Positions 12,601 through 26,700 of a stretch of 64,000 nucleotides of DNA are shown here, in pieces. A model generated the notes under the pieces. It worked only from the letters and a program-made list of their open reading frames with translations. It searched no databases and had not been told where the DNA came from. This DNA comes from Phorcus lineatus (taxonomy: Eukaryota; Mollusca; Gastropoda; Trochida; Trochidae), in the NCBI GenBank assembly GCA_921293015.1, contig OV121091.1, forward strand, positions 36,564,839 to 36,628,838. The letters run 5' to 3'. Positions within the stretch are counted from its first letter, which is position 1; each line of letters opens with the position of its first letter. The translations under genes were made by a program, and so were the position numbers.

Positions 12601-13896
12601 TGCTAATGACAGTTTATGCCATATAATATCAGAAGTGTAAGGAAACTTAACTTTTTGGAGTGAACTTCAAAATTGGATCAATCAAAACTTTGCATTCATG
12701 TTTTGGCTGGTACTTTAAATATTGTGTTTAGCTATTACTTAATCGTGTTTTTTTCCCAGCTGAACGACACATTCCTATTTGCAGCATAAACAATGGATCT
12801 CATATATTTGGTGTGAAAATTTTCAAAGGATAGTTTAAAACTTCAAGTTTCAAAAGAATAATGATTTTGATTGATTTTCACGAAAATGTTTTCGTGTATT
12901 GACAATTTTATATCTTGTGCCAGGAATTACATCAAAGGAAATAGAATAAGAAGAGAGACGTTGACAGGAATATTAAGTCGACCATGCATATGATATATGA
13001 TATCAAACACAGGAGAAAAGGCTTAAACATTTGCATGTTTTATCAATATGAATGATAATAAAAAATATATCGGATCCTAGATTATACCTTTTTATTTTTT
13101 TATAAATGAGGAGACAAGGCCTTATGATTTCTGGAATCGAATGAAACGAATCAATGTATTACAAGTAAACGAAGTGTGAAGACAGACTTGAATATGACTC
13201 ATATAACATGAAATTAAAGAGAAGCTTAAACTAAAAAGATATATGGAATGAATTAAAATAATATATAAATATGTTCAATAAAGCATAGAAGATGTAACGC
13301 TAAATAATTTCATATGATGTAGAAAACATAGGAGGAAACAAAAATGGGAGATTCGTGTTAACTTATACATCTATGAAATAAAATAAAACGAGAGGCTAGA
13401 AACTATATCAAATATAGACACAGATCAAATAAAATGAAATAAGTATAGAGTATGACTTACTACATAATACATGAATTTATCAGGAAGTGGTTGAAATGTG
13501 AAAAAAACCGATGGTAAAATATGACAACTTTTATGCAGTGACTGAACAGGGAAGTTGGACCTGATAAATATCAAAAGAAAGAAATAGGGAAACGAAACCT
13601 TGCCTTGTAACATATGAAATTGCGTCAAGACAGTGAATTATGAGAAATATTGCTAGACCTTTTGGCATGTGGAAACTGACGCTACACTACGGGGAGACAA
13701 AGTTTGTAAAGGATTAAGGGTCATGCCATATGTTTTATCAATGCTGTAAATGAAGAAGACAGGTATAAACAATATCATTCTTTAGGTACAAAATTAAGTG
13801 AAATTAGATAAAAAGAGGAAGGTGTGTAATGTGATGAAAGAGGGGGGATGAAAGGAAAGAAGAGCGGAGGTTAGACGATATAAATTGTATTTTCGA

Positions 13897-13907
13897 GGGG
13901 GGGGGGG
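13897..13907 (+). repeat. Poly(G) run of 11
   Basis: Eleven consecutive G bases lie in otherwise AT-rich DNA. Such a run is prone to slippage and sequencing error. Confidence 0.8.
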
Positions 13908-14523
13908 AGCTTTGGTGATATATGATATAAGATCACACAGGACGGGTGGAGGTAGAAGGTAGAAATGGATTATGATAAGTTGGACGGTTAGAAAATAGCA
14001 AACTAATTCGTATGAAATAATGATTTAATGTTCGACCATATTTTATAGTATTTAAACTGAAAAGCATCCAATAATTGTGAGGTGTGACCATATGCTATAT
14101 TTTTTTAACAAGTTGGAGACTATAAGTAAAATTCATTTAAAAAATCATTATTACAATGCGAAGGAGCACATTTGAAATATACGTGAAAGAATCACCTGTT
14201 TACAAGTAAAGAGTTCCATTATAATTTCTTTCTTCCTACTTTTATTATATTTATTCAATTAGGTTTTTCAGTTAGTTTCTGTGGAAATTTAAAAAGTGAG
14301 TTTGTTCAATAATTTGAAATAGTTGCTTCAAGAACGTTTTGGATAAACAATGTATTTTGATGATTCGTCAGTTTCTGAGAAAGCCTTTTTTGCAGTTTTC
14401 ACTGTTACCATTTGAACACTTCTATCGTTGTTATATATCAGTTTAAATTCAGAATAGGCAGATCAAACGAATCATGATACAATTTGATGAAAAGCTATAG
14501 ATCTACGTTTAAAAAACAATTCT

Positions 14524-14661
14524 ATCACTGAAGGTTGGTGGTTAGCTTGGAGACGGCTTCGTTTGACAGGCAGACTGTTCATGAATATTCAATAGGTATT
14601 CATATTCATGAGGTCATAGCGAGGCTACGAATTCACGAGAGGACAGGCAAATGGCGGCATA
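14524..14661 (+). promoter_or_regulatory. Probable promoter and 5' leader of the type I receptor gene
   Basis: This is the stretch just before the signal-peptide exon. No TATA box stands out. It holds an inverted pair CATGAATATT / ATTCATATTCATG (about 14580-14611) and a CAGGCAGACTG word at about 14568. AAATGGCGGC at 14649-14658 matches the YY1-type core often found just downstream of metazoan start sites. The same ATG opens a three-codon upstream ORF (listed separately). The transcription start is not determined. Confidence 0.4.
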
Positions 14662-14662
14662 A
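14651..14662 (+). promoter_or_regulatory. Three-codon upstream ORF overlapping the receptor start codon
   Basis: ATG GCG GCA TAA at 14651-14662 ends so that the final A of TAA is the first base of the receptor ATG (UAAUG). If the upstream ATG is transcribed, ribosomes would terminate directly at the main start. This layout is associated with reinitiation and reduced translation. It is visible in the sequence, but its use depends on where transcription starts. Confidence 0.45.
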
Positions 14663-14716
14663 TGTCGCTTCGCTCGTGGCTCTGGCTTAGCATATCGGCG
14701 GTTCATGTCGTCTTGG
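14662..14716 (+). CDS. Receptor exon 1: signal peptide
   Basis: ATG then [18 protein letters not shown], a basic n-region followed by a hydrophobic core, ending one base into a codon at a strong GTACGT donor. The leftover G plus TG of the exon at 33856 gives Val19 and continues [15 protein letters not shown]. The phase match, signal-peptide character and CpG-richer surroundings support it. No other candidate first exon was found nearer. Confidence 0.65.
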
Positions 14717-17700
14717 GTACGTATATCTCTTCCAACTTTCCAGTATGTGTTCATTATGTATATATCTACGTCTTGTAAAAGTTTCATGAATCTAGGCGAT
14801 ACCATTACTTCATGATTTATCTCTTTCTCTCTCGCTACAGCCGACACACGAATATTTGATTCACTCGTGTCGAAAATCTCTTGTTTGCAGGGAGAAAATA
14901 CTTTTACCAGGTCTGATATTTTTTATATTTTGAAGAAAAGTGTTATTTAAACCTATGCTAGTAAGTATGTGAAGAAAATGGACGCAGAGCGAGTGTATGT
15001 AAAGTGTAGACATACTGTCGCCAGTCGATAGTGGACGGGTAACACTTGGGTGATAATTGTACCAAAACAAACACAGTATGCGCCTCTCGCGAATCGGACT
15101 CTTCTTTGAGGGACACTCTTATTTTCTGTACACATCTTTTTGTATTGAAACATTTCTAGAAATGACCTAACATACTTTCACGGTGGAACAAGGAGGAATT
15201 TATTTTCTAAGGTTGAAAGTATTGAGCAAAACATTTTGGGAGTCGAGCCTATAAGGGCAGCAATGAACTGAAGCTGAAGTGCAAACCGTCCCCTAAATGT
15301 AAACACAAAAACATTGACGCTACCTCGCACGAAACTAGACAGCCCTAGAAAATCCATCGGTTTTAGAACCTCGTGTAACATTTTTATTTTATTATTTAGA
15401 TATATAATAGTTATAAACTTGTATGTAATGTAACAATCTGTTTTATTTTTACTCTTAGTGTAACAAAGTTTTGAAATTAACTTAAATGTTGTCATAATTG
15501 TATTTATCATGTTTTACAGTTTGACCAAATTGTCAGCGCATTGTAACCAATTTTTTATTTTACAAATGCTTTGTGAAAATTATAACATATCTTTAAATAG
15601 AATTGTTAAAAGCATAATCTATTTAGATTTTATATATTTTCAATAAAATCAAGTATTAATCTCTTAATCATATTATGCAGAGTATACAGGATGATTGTAC
15701 TGCATGGCAATTGAGGAGAATATCTCAATAGCAGGTTTATGTACTTATTCTACCAAATCTTAAAAAAACCTTTCATTATCTGATCTGATGTTAAGTTGTG
15801 TTTCATATTTTTTTGCAAAGACGATGGTAGCTGTGTAAAAATGCTGTATAGAAGTTGTGGATATCTTACTACTCTTTTACATTTGTTGGTACTTATCTTT
15901 AAGTCTTTAGATAAAGCTATCATTAAATAAATTTATAAAAGAAGAATTTTTACAACCCTCATCAAAAAATGATTTTGTCTTTTCTGATAGCAGACATAAT
16001 TATAAATACATTTGACCTTCCAAAAGACACCCTAGAATGTGATAATGAGTTAAATAAGTTGGTGATATTTCAAGTTCTGTAAATTTTGGTTAATTTTATA
16101 GTTTCATCATGTTTCTGTCATCTTTTTGAATCATGGAAAATTTACAAACTTAAAGAGTGTGTCATGACAGTTATCTCAAGTCATTTTTCCATATAAATAT
16201 ATATATTAGACTTTGTCCATATAAATATATATTTGCTAATAATGAAAGATATGTATCTGTAAAATAATTTGAATATTCTGATATCTAATATCTGAGCAAA
16301 CTTATTAGTCTACCAAAATAAATAATATCTTGGGTAGTTTGCTCTATATCTCTTTATTGAGCCGATAGAGAATTTCTAAATGTTAAAATCTGTGCCAGAC
16401 TTAAACACATAGTTGTAGTTAAAATTTGGTTTCAGAATATAATTTTATTATTTGATATTTGATAAATATAATAAAATAAAAACGAGGCATGAAGATTGCA
16501 TAATACAAGAATTCCTATAGCTGAGGCAAGAAGACTTGCAAATATATTCTAGACTTGAGAAGGCTCCTTTAATTTTTGCTCTAAGTTCTGGATGCCAGAC
16601 TACACATGCACTAGATATTGCCTTCAGCTACAGACAGGTATATTTATAGATATTTCATTTGTCACACATTGTCAAAGTGAACAATAAATGTTTAATTACT
16701 CTTCATGTTTCATGTCATACTTTTTAAGTTTTGAGTTAGATGAATTGTAGAATAGTTATAAAGCAAATGTTCTCCCAAACTACAATGAAATTTGAAGTAT
16801 TTTAAGATATTATTATTTCATGAAAAACAAATTTTCATAAAATAAATCTTTCTCCAATCTTTATTTTTTAAAATTCAATTCAATACTTAAAGGTCACAGG
16901 CCTATAGTACAATTGTACTATATTGCACTATAGGCCAGTGTCCTTTAAGTATTGAATTGAATAAGATAAAGATTGGAATCTTTCTCAAAAAGAATTGTTA
17001 CCAAAACTAAGTCTAGTCCTCAGTTAAATAGAACAATTGATGAAACTCTCATAATGGTAACCGATATCAAGTGACATGTTTTTATATTTAAACCAACTGT
17101 TTTTGTGCATTGTATAAACAGGTATTTTGCTATCTAACTCTAGTTGTATTTGCAGAAATCTATTCAAATCTTATCAGACTTGCATATCTTTTCCATTATT
17201 TTGAATTTTCTTTGTGGTTCAGATTTGCCATTTAGGATTTGAAAAAAAGGGATGCAAATGATAAAATGAATATTTTGTGTTGTTTTTAGTGAAATAATTC
17301 CAAACTCTTCATGTTTCCCAAAAAAAACCCCAACATTTTTTATAAAAAATTTCTAACTTTTTAATAACTCTTTTGTAGGTAATATTGTTGTTGTTGATCA
17401 GTACATACATATCATTATAGGTATATCAGTAATTATGATGATGTATTAATGTTAGTTATTTCAACACCTTAGCTTAGGTGACTGTGGCAAGTCTAAATCA
17501 GTTTAGACAAGAATGCAACATTGACCCTGCTAAGTAAACAATATGTGAACCTGTTAATCAACAGTTCTCTAACATATGACATATGTGTTGTATAACTAAT
17601 GAATCATGGTGTAACATTTCTAATGAATATGTTATAAAATTCTACTCACATTTTTATTTTTGAAATCTTTTGATGCTTAATAGTTTAAGCCTCAGAGGAG

Positions 17701-20700
17701 GTTTGCTACTTTTTAATTGTGTCTATTTTTGTATATTCTAGAATTCAGATATTATTCTGTGAAATCTAAGCAATACCTACAACTTGCATGTGGCAATATT
17801 TTACAATTTGTGAATGTCATATGTAAATGTACTTGTTATAGAAATGTGGTTCATAGACCACTATCGTAAATTATTGTGAAAATACCGTGGAGCTAAATGA
17901 AAATAATTTCTTGATTCAAATTATCATATAACTTGCAAGTTTTTAAACAAGTATGTAGAAGGTTACTGAAACTTCCTACTGAAATCACTTACTCCAATCT
18001 AACTTTATATCATTTTGTGGAAAATAGAGGTTACCTAACATAATTAGAATATCATAAGTAAAATAAATGCTGCAAATTGTACATTGAATAACCCTGGTCA
18101 GTTTGACATAAATGGTTTTGAAAAACAGTTTTATGACAACAATGATTAGTGATGATAATTATTTCTGAAAACTGATTGTTTACTGAAACTGGTTCACAGA
18201 TTGAGGTTTTTAAGAGCTTACCAACAATAAATATGTTCTACTGTGCCAATTTTTTAGAAAATTATTTGCTAGAAAAATATTTATTCTCTTAAAAATACAT
18301 ATCTTTAAACTAAATTAAAATGAAAGAGACGACATCTGATTTTTCAGGAATGTAATTTAGGTTCATACTAATCAACATCATTTTACCCCCTCATGGATCA
18401 TGTAGAAATATTTCATTTGCAGAAAGAATTTAAGTAAGAGAAAATGTTGATCATGATTTGAACTGTTATTACCAGTACCAACGTCATATCTCTGTCTCTT
18501 AGAGTATTGTTGTTTAATCATACTTGTTCCATGCTAAATCTTTGGTCACCTAATCCAAATAGTTCTGGAATCCTTTGACCTTAGAATATCTTAATTTCAT
18601 TTCTTAAGGCTCACAGATAATTTGATTCCACTGTAGTTCCATGTATATGAGAAGCATGTTTCCCTGCAGGGTAAATTTGAGCACCTGATAGCTGGAGAAG
18701 CAACAGGAAGCTGGTAGAGTTGTGTCTCATTTTGTGGTTGGTGTGCGACTCTGAGGCACCAGATAATCATGTTGCTGGTCTCTCTGTTCTTCTTGGAGAC
18801 AATGCTACAAGATGGAAGACAACAGAAACATTTCAATGTTTTGTTCTGTCTAAGCCATGTCTTCATCTATTTGTTGGTTGAAATCGTAAAACCGTAACAT
18901 AATCTATCTTCAAACAGTTCTTAAAGGGGAATGTGATTTTTTGTAGGTTAGTTAAAATAAAACTTTAATTGTAGGTTCATATATCAAATGGTCTAAAATG
19001 AGTTGTTGCAATTTGGCATAATGTTTTTTAAAAGAAAATTAAAATCTTAAAGTTTTTAAATGTGCAATTTTATATTCATGCATATTACAAAGCATTGTTA
19101 CCTTGCAGTGTTATTGGGTCCTTATAGAAATTCTTAACAAAATAAAGAAACTATATTAAGCTGTAACCAATTTTTCAACAAAGAAACTCAATGCATAGTG
19201 AACAAATGTCAATACTTTTCAAATAAGTCCCAATAGTTGTTCCCTTTCTTTGTAATGATTTAGGTTATATAAAGTGTGGATGAAAGCTTGAGTTTTCTAT
19301 GTGACACTGTGGGTATAGACCAACTAGAGTGCTAGGCAGGTAGGTAGGTAGGTAAAGGTGTTATTTCAGGTGTGCAGGTGTTTGAAGGAACCCGTCAAGA
19401 TAAGAGAGCACCTGTACATGGTCAATTGGGGGGATCACAGGGAAGGGGGGTTTGTAGGGGGTCTACCTGAAAAAGGTCTTGGCATTCAGGAATCCACTAA
19501 AAGAGGTCATTGACGAACTAAGAAAAATTCCCTTCTTAATTGAATTCATTTTTGTTGTTATGCCACTGATTGAAAGTTATATGAAGTATTTCTATAATGA
19601 TAATGTCTATAGATGTTTATTTGAAATTGTTCTACTCTGATGAGATTGATAATTGTAGATATATCTCTCAATCAGTATATAGATAAAAGAATAATACCTG
19701 CGTTCTAAATATGACAATGATTTTGAGTAGTTTGACTCATTTTTCTGAATTAACCAACCAAATTTCAAAGTCCTTTAAATGAAATAAACTCAAATCTAAA
19801 AACTCAACAGATCAAGCAAGATGACTGGTAAGACATGTGGCAAATCCCCTGATTGGAAAGAGCTTCACACTCGAGTGTTACCAAGGTGCTTTGAAACGGG
19901 TGTATATTGACAAATGTAGGTGAGATATTTTGAACGGAGTGGCTAATTGTCCAGACAGATTTGTGAGAGTGTCAGGGCGTTTCCTACATTGCCTGCAGCA
20001 GCTAGTGTTTTGTCAACACCATCTGAAGGGCTCCTGCAAACTCTCTTGCCATAGAAAGCCTCCATCTTAATGTTTCTTATCCCACACTTGCTTCCCAGCC
20101 TTTCAATAAACTATTCCCAGCCTTCAAGGGGAGGGAATATTTTCCTAATACCGGGCCAATATTTATCCAGGAGATATTTTGATTCTATTAAAATTTCGTG
20201 AAATGATATTATTTCTTTCCATTGCCAGATGTTAGCACCATGCTGGCTGTAATAGTCTTGATGACTGCGATCACAACGTGAAATGTTTTAACTCTGTCTT
20301 ATAAATACAGATTTAACTACTTTTAACATCTTTATTTATCAATTTTCCTGTGTGGTATTTAATTGGATGACAATCTATATGCTTTTTCTTGTTATCATAA
20401 TTTTGAAGAGTTATTTTTTGGATACTCTTTGATTTTGATTAAGATATTAATAAACATTTTCACTTGCAAATCACTCATGATTTTTTGGACTCCTCCCATA
20501 TCTAAAAACTATGAACAACTAAAGTCAAATATGTAGATCTCAATAGGTATCCATCTTCAATAATATATTATACCTGTATTTATATTGATAGTAAATGATT
20601 AATGTCTTATAAGCAATGAATAACGATATAAAAGTACCGTTATCTTGTTCAACAAGTGATAAATCCTCTTGAAGTGTAAGAAATGCTGTTGTTGATGAAT

Positions 20701-23700
20701 TGATGTGATCAAAACTGCTAGGAGGCTAATCTCGCTGTCGCCAAGAAAAGGCAATGTAATTGGCAAGCAATAAGAAAGGGAGGAACCCCTAGCGTTGTGT
20801 CGCCGTGATGACACTGTCGGACAATGATGGAGTATGGAGTATGGAACCAGAGGCAGTCCCTAGGCTCGCGTTAAGCAATTGACAGTAATGAGCACATGCT
20901 GTTTTCCTTCATTTTCCCTTGTTTCATGTAATCAGAGAAAATTACAATTGAAATGAAAAATGAATTGATCCTACTGAGAATACTTTTTTGAACAGTGTTT
21001 AACATAATTTCTTGTTTTAGATTTGGATAGTGCTTTATCGTGATTGAAATTGCTGCATAAGTGAAGTGATTGCTTTTTCTAGAGTGGTGTGCTTTGTTAA
21101 AAATTTTGAAATTTTGTGTTATTTAGAAGAAATTAATCAATAAGTTTATTTCATTAATGTTTTTATCAAAATGTCTAGAATAATAAAAATATAAATAAAG
21201 TTCTTAAGCAAAATGTTTTCTGGTCCAATGAAAGTATTTTTTACTATTATAGTGCAATGTTAATGCAACAATTATCTGACTACGTTGTTCTTGCATTGTA
21301 GACTTAATTGTAACCCATGTGGTTTTTGTGAAAGAACAAAAAGCAGGATACTATTCAGTGATCTTCTGATTTGTGATTGGGGAAATGATTTTGCCAGTTT
21401 ACATCACCACAATTTATAAGACCTATTGATTTTTGATAAGATGAATTAAGTGAATAATAAACTTGGGCTAAAAGATTGTTAACTCACAGGTCACACAAAA
21501 ATGATTATATTAATTATCAAGAAAATCAATCAATTTCACCCATGCCAAATCTTGAAAATAATTCTATATCGATATGGTATGTTCTTTTTGTTTTGAAGCT
21601 AATCTTGCTGTGGCTCATAGAAAAATCAAAGTACAACTGTCAAGTCTGAAAGTATGTTAAAAAGAATAATTTTGAAGTGTATTACAATAATGAAAGATGA
21701 ATAAACCAATATCGAAAAATGTCTAATTGATTTCATTTGATTATAAGAAGTTGGATGAAGCTAAGCACATGGATAGAGTTCAGTCTCTAAGAAATTCAGC
21801 TCATGCCCTGCTATAAGATGATGTCGCAGAGTGAGAAGCCTCAATTCCATGCATGTCTTGCACAGCCCATCTCTCTAAAAGACAGTGCAATAGAATCCTT
21901 GCAATTACAAGAAAACTAGACAAGGCTCAGCCTTCTGTCTCCATGATAATTCTCATAGTGTTTTACTCAAATGCATTAAAATGTCCCTCGGCACGGCAAA
22001 GAAGTTGAAGTGAATGTGATTGGGTCGTCAGTCTGGAGCCGATGTGACGATCGCACGCCTTGCGGGGTCACTGTTGGTGGATATCTGGACCCTTGTAGCT
22101 AGGCAGTCTGGTGGCTCCTCAGACATCTTCTTCCGGAGATCCCTTGAATATCCACTCAAGTTCAAGTCATTGATAAGCAGTGTTTCACGGGCAACAAGTA
22201 TATTGAGTCGTCTTGCAAGATTTTATCAAGCCATGTCATAAATGCAATTGGTTTCCAAGATTTATTGATATTTTAGCAGTGCTTTGTAATTACAAGTTTT
22301 AAGAAGTCGTGATGTTATTTAAAGGGTTTAGATTAGATTTGCTAATCTACTCTATTTCAATTCCTTTAAGGAGAAAGGATTGACCCCCATTGGAGTTGTG
22401 TAAACCACTAAATTGTTGAATGAGGGCAAACAAATTCATTGATTATGTGTTGTCTGATAATGAATGTGTTCTGTTTGAATGAGTAGAGTAGGCTATGTTA
22501 CTGAGTATGAGTATGTGAAAGGAAAATGCTGATGCAGACAAACTTTTTTGGAGTATTGATTTCATTTACTTTGGTTTGTTTTAACTTATTGTTTAGACAT
22601 CTACAACTGAATTTATAACTTTTGCCTAAAGCCTTTTTAAAGAAGTTCATGTAAATATACACAGGAACACAGTTTCAAAACTCAATTTAACAAATGGTGA
22701 CTTACAGTGTGGTCTTTTTGATAAAAAACCTACAAATTTCACATAATATCATGAAAGTTAAATGAGGGAAAATATTAAACAAATTGCCTTGATGGATTGT
22801 TGTGTTTTGAAAAACTACATAACAGTTTCATTTGCACTAAAAATTATGGGCCTTTTGGGTTACCTGAAAAATTGTGTTCACATGTATATGTTTTTCCTCA
22901 AGGTAGTAACACTCTTGATTATGTTCATAATAAAATAGATGTACATTAGTCATTTATAAAAAGCTTTGAATTCTCAGTCAAAACTAGGTTACCACTTGAA
23001 GCAATTGACTTGTAATTAGAAATCATATCAGGCTGCAGATTTTATAACCTACCGCGGTAAGACCAATATCCAATAGTACCTGTAGTGAACCCCTGATCAA
23101 TATATTAATATATCAGTGACTTTGTTGTGAGTAAGATATTTAGATCAGTTAGGGGCAGGGCGTTAAGTGTGAGCAACTTGTAGTCTGTAGGGAGAAGTGC
23201 AGAGTATTCAGACAATTTCCTATAACGAAATGTCCGTCAGTAGTCACACACTCTCAATTACACAGCTAGTGTTCGATAAAGTCATTTTATAACTTTCTCC
23301 GATTGTTGGCCAATTGGACACAGAATCTCTCGAATAAGAGAATAATGGAGAGCCGTGCTATGATTTCTATCGTTTTCCACCGGGTGTAAAATTCACCATG
23401 GTGCTGAAATGAAAACTTTTCATTCATACGAGCACAATTCCGCCACGAGTGAATTGATCCGGGTCGGGATATTTCAGCCTAAGCATGTATCAAGCCAGCC
23501 TTTTGTTGACTCTGCTTTATAGAAGTGTAAAATTGCCATGCAAAGCCAAGCTGCTTGCACTGACTTCCATTGTATCCACCAGTGGCAGGGGACCGTCCTC
23601 AATGGTAGCCTTTCTGTCTTGCTCCGCAGATGGTGCCCTGAGCCCTGCCCAGATATAGTCAGTTAAAACTGTTATTGGAAATGAGTTGATGAATAGTTGG

Positions 23701-26700
23701 ATGTTGGTTGGTTGATGCATAGTTGGATAGTTGTTGTCATTCAATAAAGATTGGACATTTGTTCTAAGTCAATGAATAGTTGGATGTTTGGTGACAGGTT
23801 GGTATATAAATAGTTCGATAGTTGTTGTCATACAATAATGATTGGATATTATTTTGAGTTGATAAAGAGTTGAATGTTGGTTGTCTGTTGGTTTTTAAAT
23901 AGTTCGATAGTTGTTGTCATTCAATAATGATTGGATATCGGTTCGAAGTCAATGAATAGTTGGATGTTTGGTGACGGGTTGGTATATAAGGAGTTAGATA
24001 GTTCTTGTCATTCAATAATGATTGTATATAATTGTTGTGAGTCAATAAATAGTGGGATTTTTTTATGGTTGGTAATTAGTTGGATGTTGGTAGTCACTTT
24101 GTGAGCAATAGCACAACAGAAACATTTAAAAATTACAACAGAAAATTATATTTAGCAGTAGTACTATTTTATTTTTTGGTGATTCATTAGAGGTTTTTTT
24201 AATGTTACATATTGAATTCTTTTAACATTAAAGTTTGTTTGAACCTTAAACCTGCTAAAATATTACAAACGCTACTATTTTCAACTTTTTAGCCACTCGT
24301 GATAATTTAAACTTTCTATCTCACTCAATGAGATAAGAGAGGTGGTAGTCAAGAAAAACCAAATACCTCTATATATGATATTGCTGTTGAATCAGGAAAA
24401 GTAAAGCATGTCCTATATAAGTTACAAACTTTCAGAAGAATGATATAACAAAAAACCATTGAGCTATTTTGAACCAAGAACTGTGCAAGATGCTAAGTTC
24501 TGCCATGTGTTGGTGCTGATCATAGAGGGGGTCTGTGATTAGTTTGCTGTATGCAGCCAAGTCTCTCTCTCTCTCTCTCCGTAGATCTAAAGGTTATCAA
24601 ACAGTTAATTGACATAACAGGCACTTGTTATAAGCAGTGTAGATACATAGGTATAAACAAGGATTGTTGGTGTCAGGGTTCGGTGTAAGATATTTTGACT
24701 CTCTTTAGTATATTGTCAGACGGGTCAAGTGGAGAAAGCATTGGGTTCTGTAGTTGATGACAGTAACAGATCCTCCATGGAGCTTGCTGAACTCTTGATT
24801 GTAAACATGCTTGATATACCTGTCAAAATATCCTTAATACTTTGCTACACTTTGTTCCTATGTCAGTGATTTGTATTCTGAGTGTCCAGTTACAGAAACT
24901 GCAGCAGCTTAAAATGATTAATATGGAATAATGCTCAATTTATTCAGCCAAGAAAGAATTATTTTATTTTGTCTCAGGAAAACATTTGAAATTTAAAGTA
25001 TTTTGGTATAGAGTTTTAAATGAAAATGAAAAGTCAATGTTCTTGATAAAATTCTATGTCATAGTCATAAACAATTTTATTAGCTCATTCTTTCAAAGTT
25101 GTGATTAATTCATAATGTTATGAATCAAATTGCTTCTGGAAGTTTACTGAAACACTTTCAAATATCTTCACATAAACTTTCACTTCTCATAATTTTGCAC
25201 GGAATCTGCAAGTATTTAGAGGAAGGAAATGCTTCTTTAATCAAGCCAACTGCCTGTGGTTGAAGAGGGGTTTAGTTTTGTTAAAAAACACAATATGGCT
25301 GGAAAGCAATAGGATCCCTTCCTCCCACCTGGGGATTAACCCCTCTACCACCGTGGTAACCCTCTTTAGCATGGACTTCAGTACCTGTGTTGATGGGACC
25401 TGACCAATTAAACTCATTCCAAACACTCAATCTGAAAGTTTCCCTGTGGTGTCTACTGAAGTATAAAGGACAGTGTCAAGTTATTTTTGTGAAAATAATA
25501 TTTTTTAGTACATCCGTTTCTGCATATTGTTGTTGAAACAAATTAGTGAATAGGCTTATTTTTAAATTTTAAAGGATTAATTCAACAAAATTGTCAAAGA
25601 TTACATATCAATAGACACATGTCTTTTTTATACTTTGGAATATCATATTGGTAACTTTGTTTGACAGACAACAAACTATGCTTATTCGACATTGTCTCAC
25701 CATGAACAGGGTAGAGATTAACACTGATATGTTTTACTTACTCTCTTGGAATGTGCTTTCATTTCATGTACATTCTCTGATGAAATAATTCTGACACAAT
25801 GACAATTAGTTTAAACATATTAATGATAAAACAGATCAAAATAAAGTTATGTTACTTTGTTAACCCTCTCAAAATCATTTCCCTTTCTCACACTACAAAT
25901 TCCACCTCAAAATATTGTTTCAACTATGAGCTATTGATGACTGTTACAAAACAACTATAGTAAATAATTATATAAGCAAACAATAGGCTAATGACAGTTT
26001 AGCCGAATTTGCTTTCAACATGCGAGTGACAGGTAATTCTTGGCACCTCTGGCTAATCCAATCAGGCTCTGGCAGCATTCAGTAAAGTCTTCAAGCGTGA
26101 CATCTTTTCACACCTGCACAGGTAAGCTGCTCGGTCAAGGGTATGCAGGTGGTCAGTGACGGGAGGGACACACAGGCTACTATTTACCTGGCCAAGAGAA
26201 ACCAATGTGGTTAGTGTGGACATGACGGCAAAAGCAATCCTGTTTGCTTTAGCAGCGGATAATAACTGTAGCTACGGATAATAACACTTTCGGGACTGGA
26301 TTTGTATGATATAAGTGAGAGACTTGCGGCAGGTGAAGTTAACGTGGGAAGTGTCATGTTCTTGATATGTGCGTCATGAGTGAAATGTGTTGCAGTTGGA
26401 TACCTGTGCATCACACATATCTTTTCTAGATGGTTGAAAATTTATCCACACTAGATTAGAAGGTTTATTTATACGACTTATGTATACACGAACATCCAAA
26501 AGTTGAAGTATGAGGATTAATCAAGGCAAGTTTTCGAATATTTTCAATCAGTGGTTTACTTCACCACATACAACATAAGGTAGAAATTTTAAAGTGTCCT
26601 TTTTATCGTAGATGAAGCCTATGTATTAACTTTGTATGCAATATATTTATTTTGTTGATTAATGTAAATGTAAAAGTTACTATGAATTATTGTATTTGCT

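Larger units (their letters stand above)
3061..14520. other. Intergenic region between the GH3 and receptor genes
   Basis: About 11.5 kb with no recognised gene. It is AT-rich, with scattered open frames below 105 codons that show no family signature and no codon-like structure. Contents listed separately: MITE copy 1 (3586-3909), CpG-richer islands (about 6060-6440 and 6840-8110), an element with iterated 16-bp ends (8992-10056), a hairpin repeat (12362-12520), a small direct repeat (12553-12600) and an 11-base G run (13897-13907). Confidence 0.6.

Noticed and set aside
14614..14847. 77-codon minus-strand open frame over the receptor start
   Set aside because: Antisense shadow of the CpG-richer signal-peptide exon; no family match.
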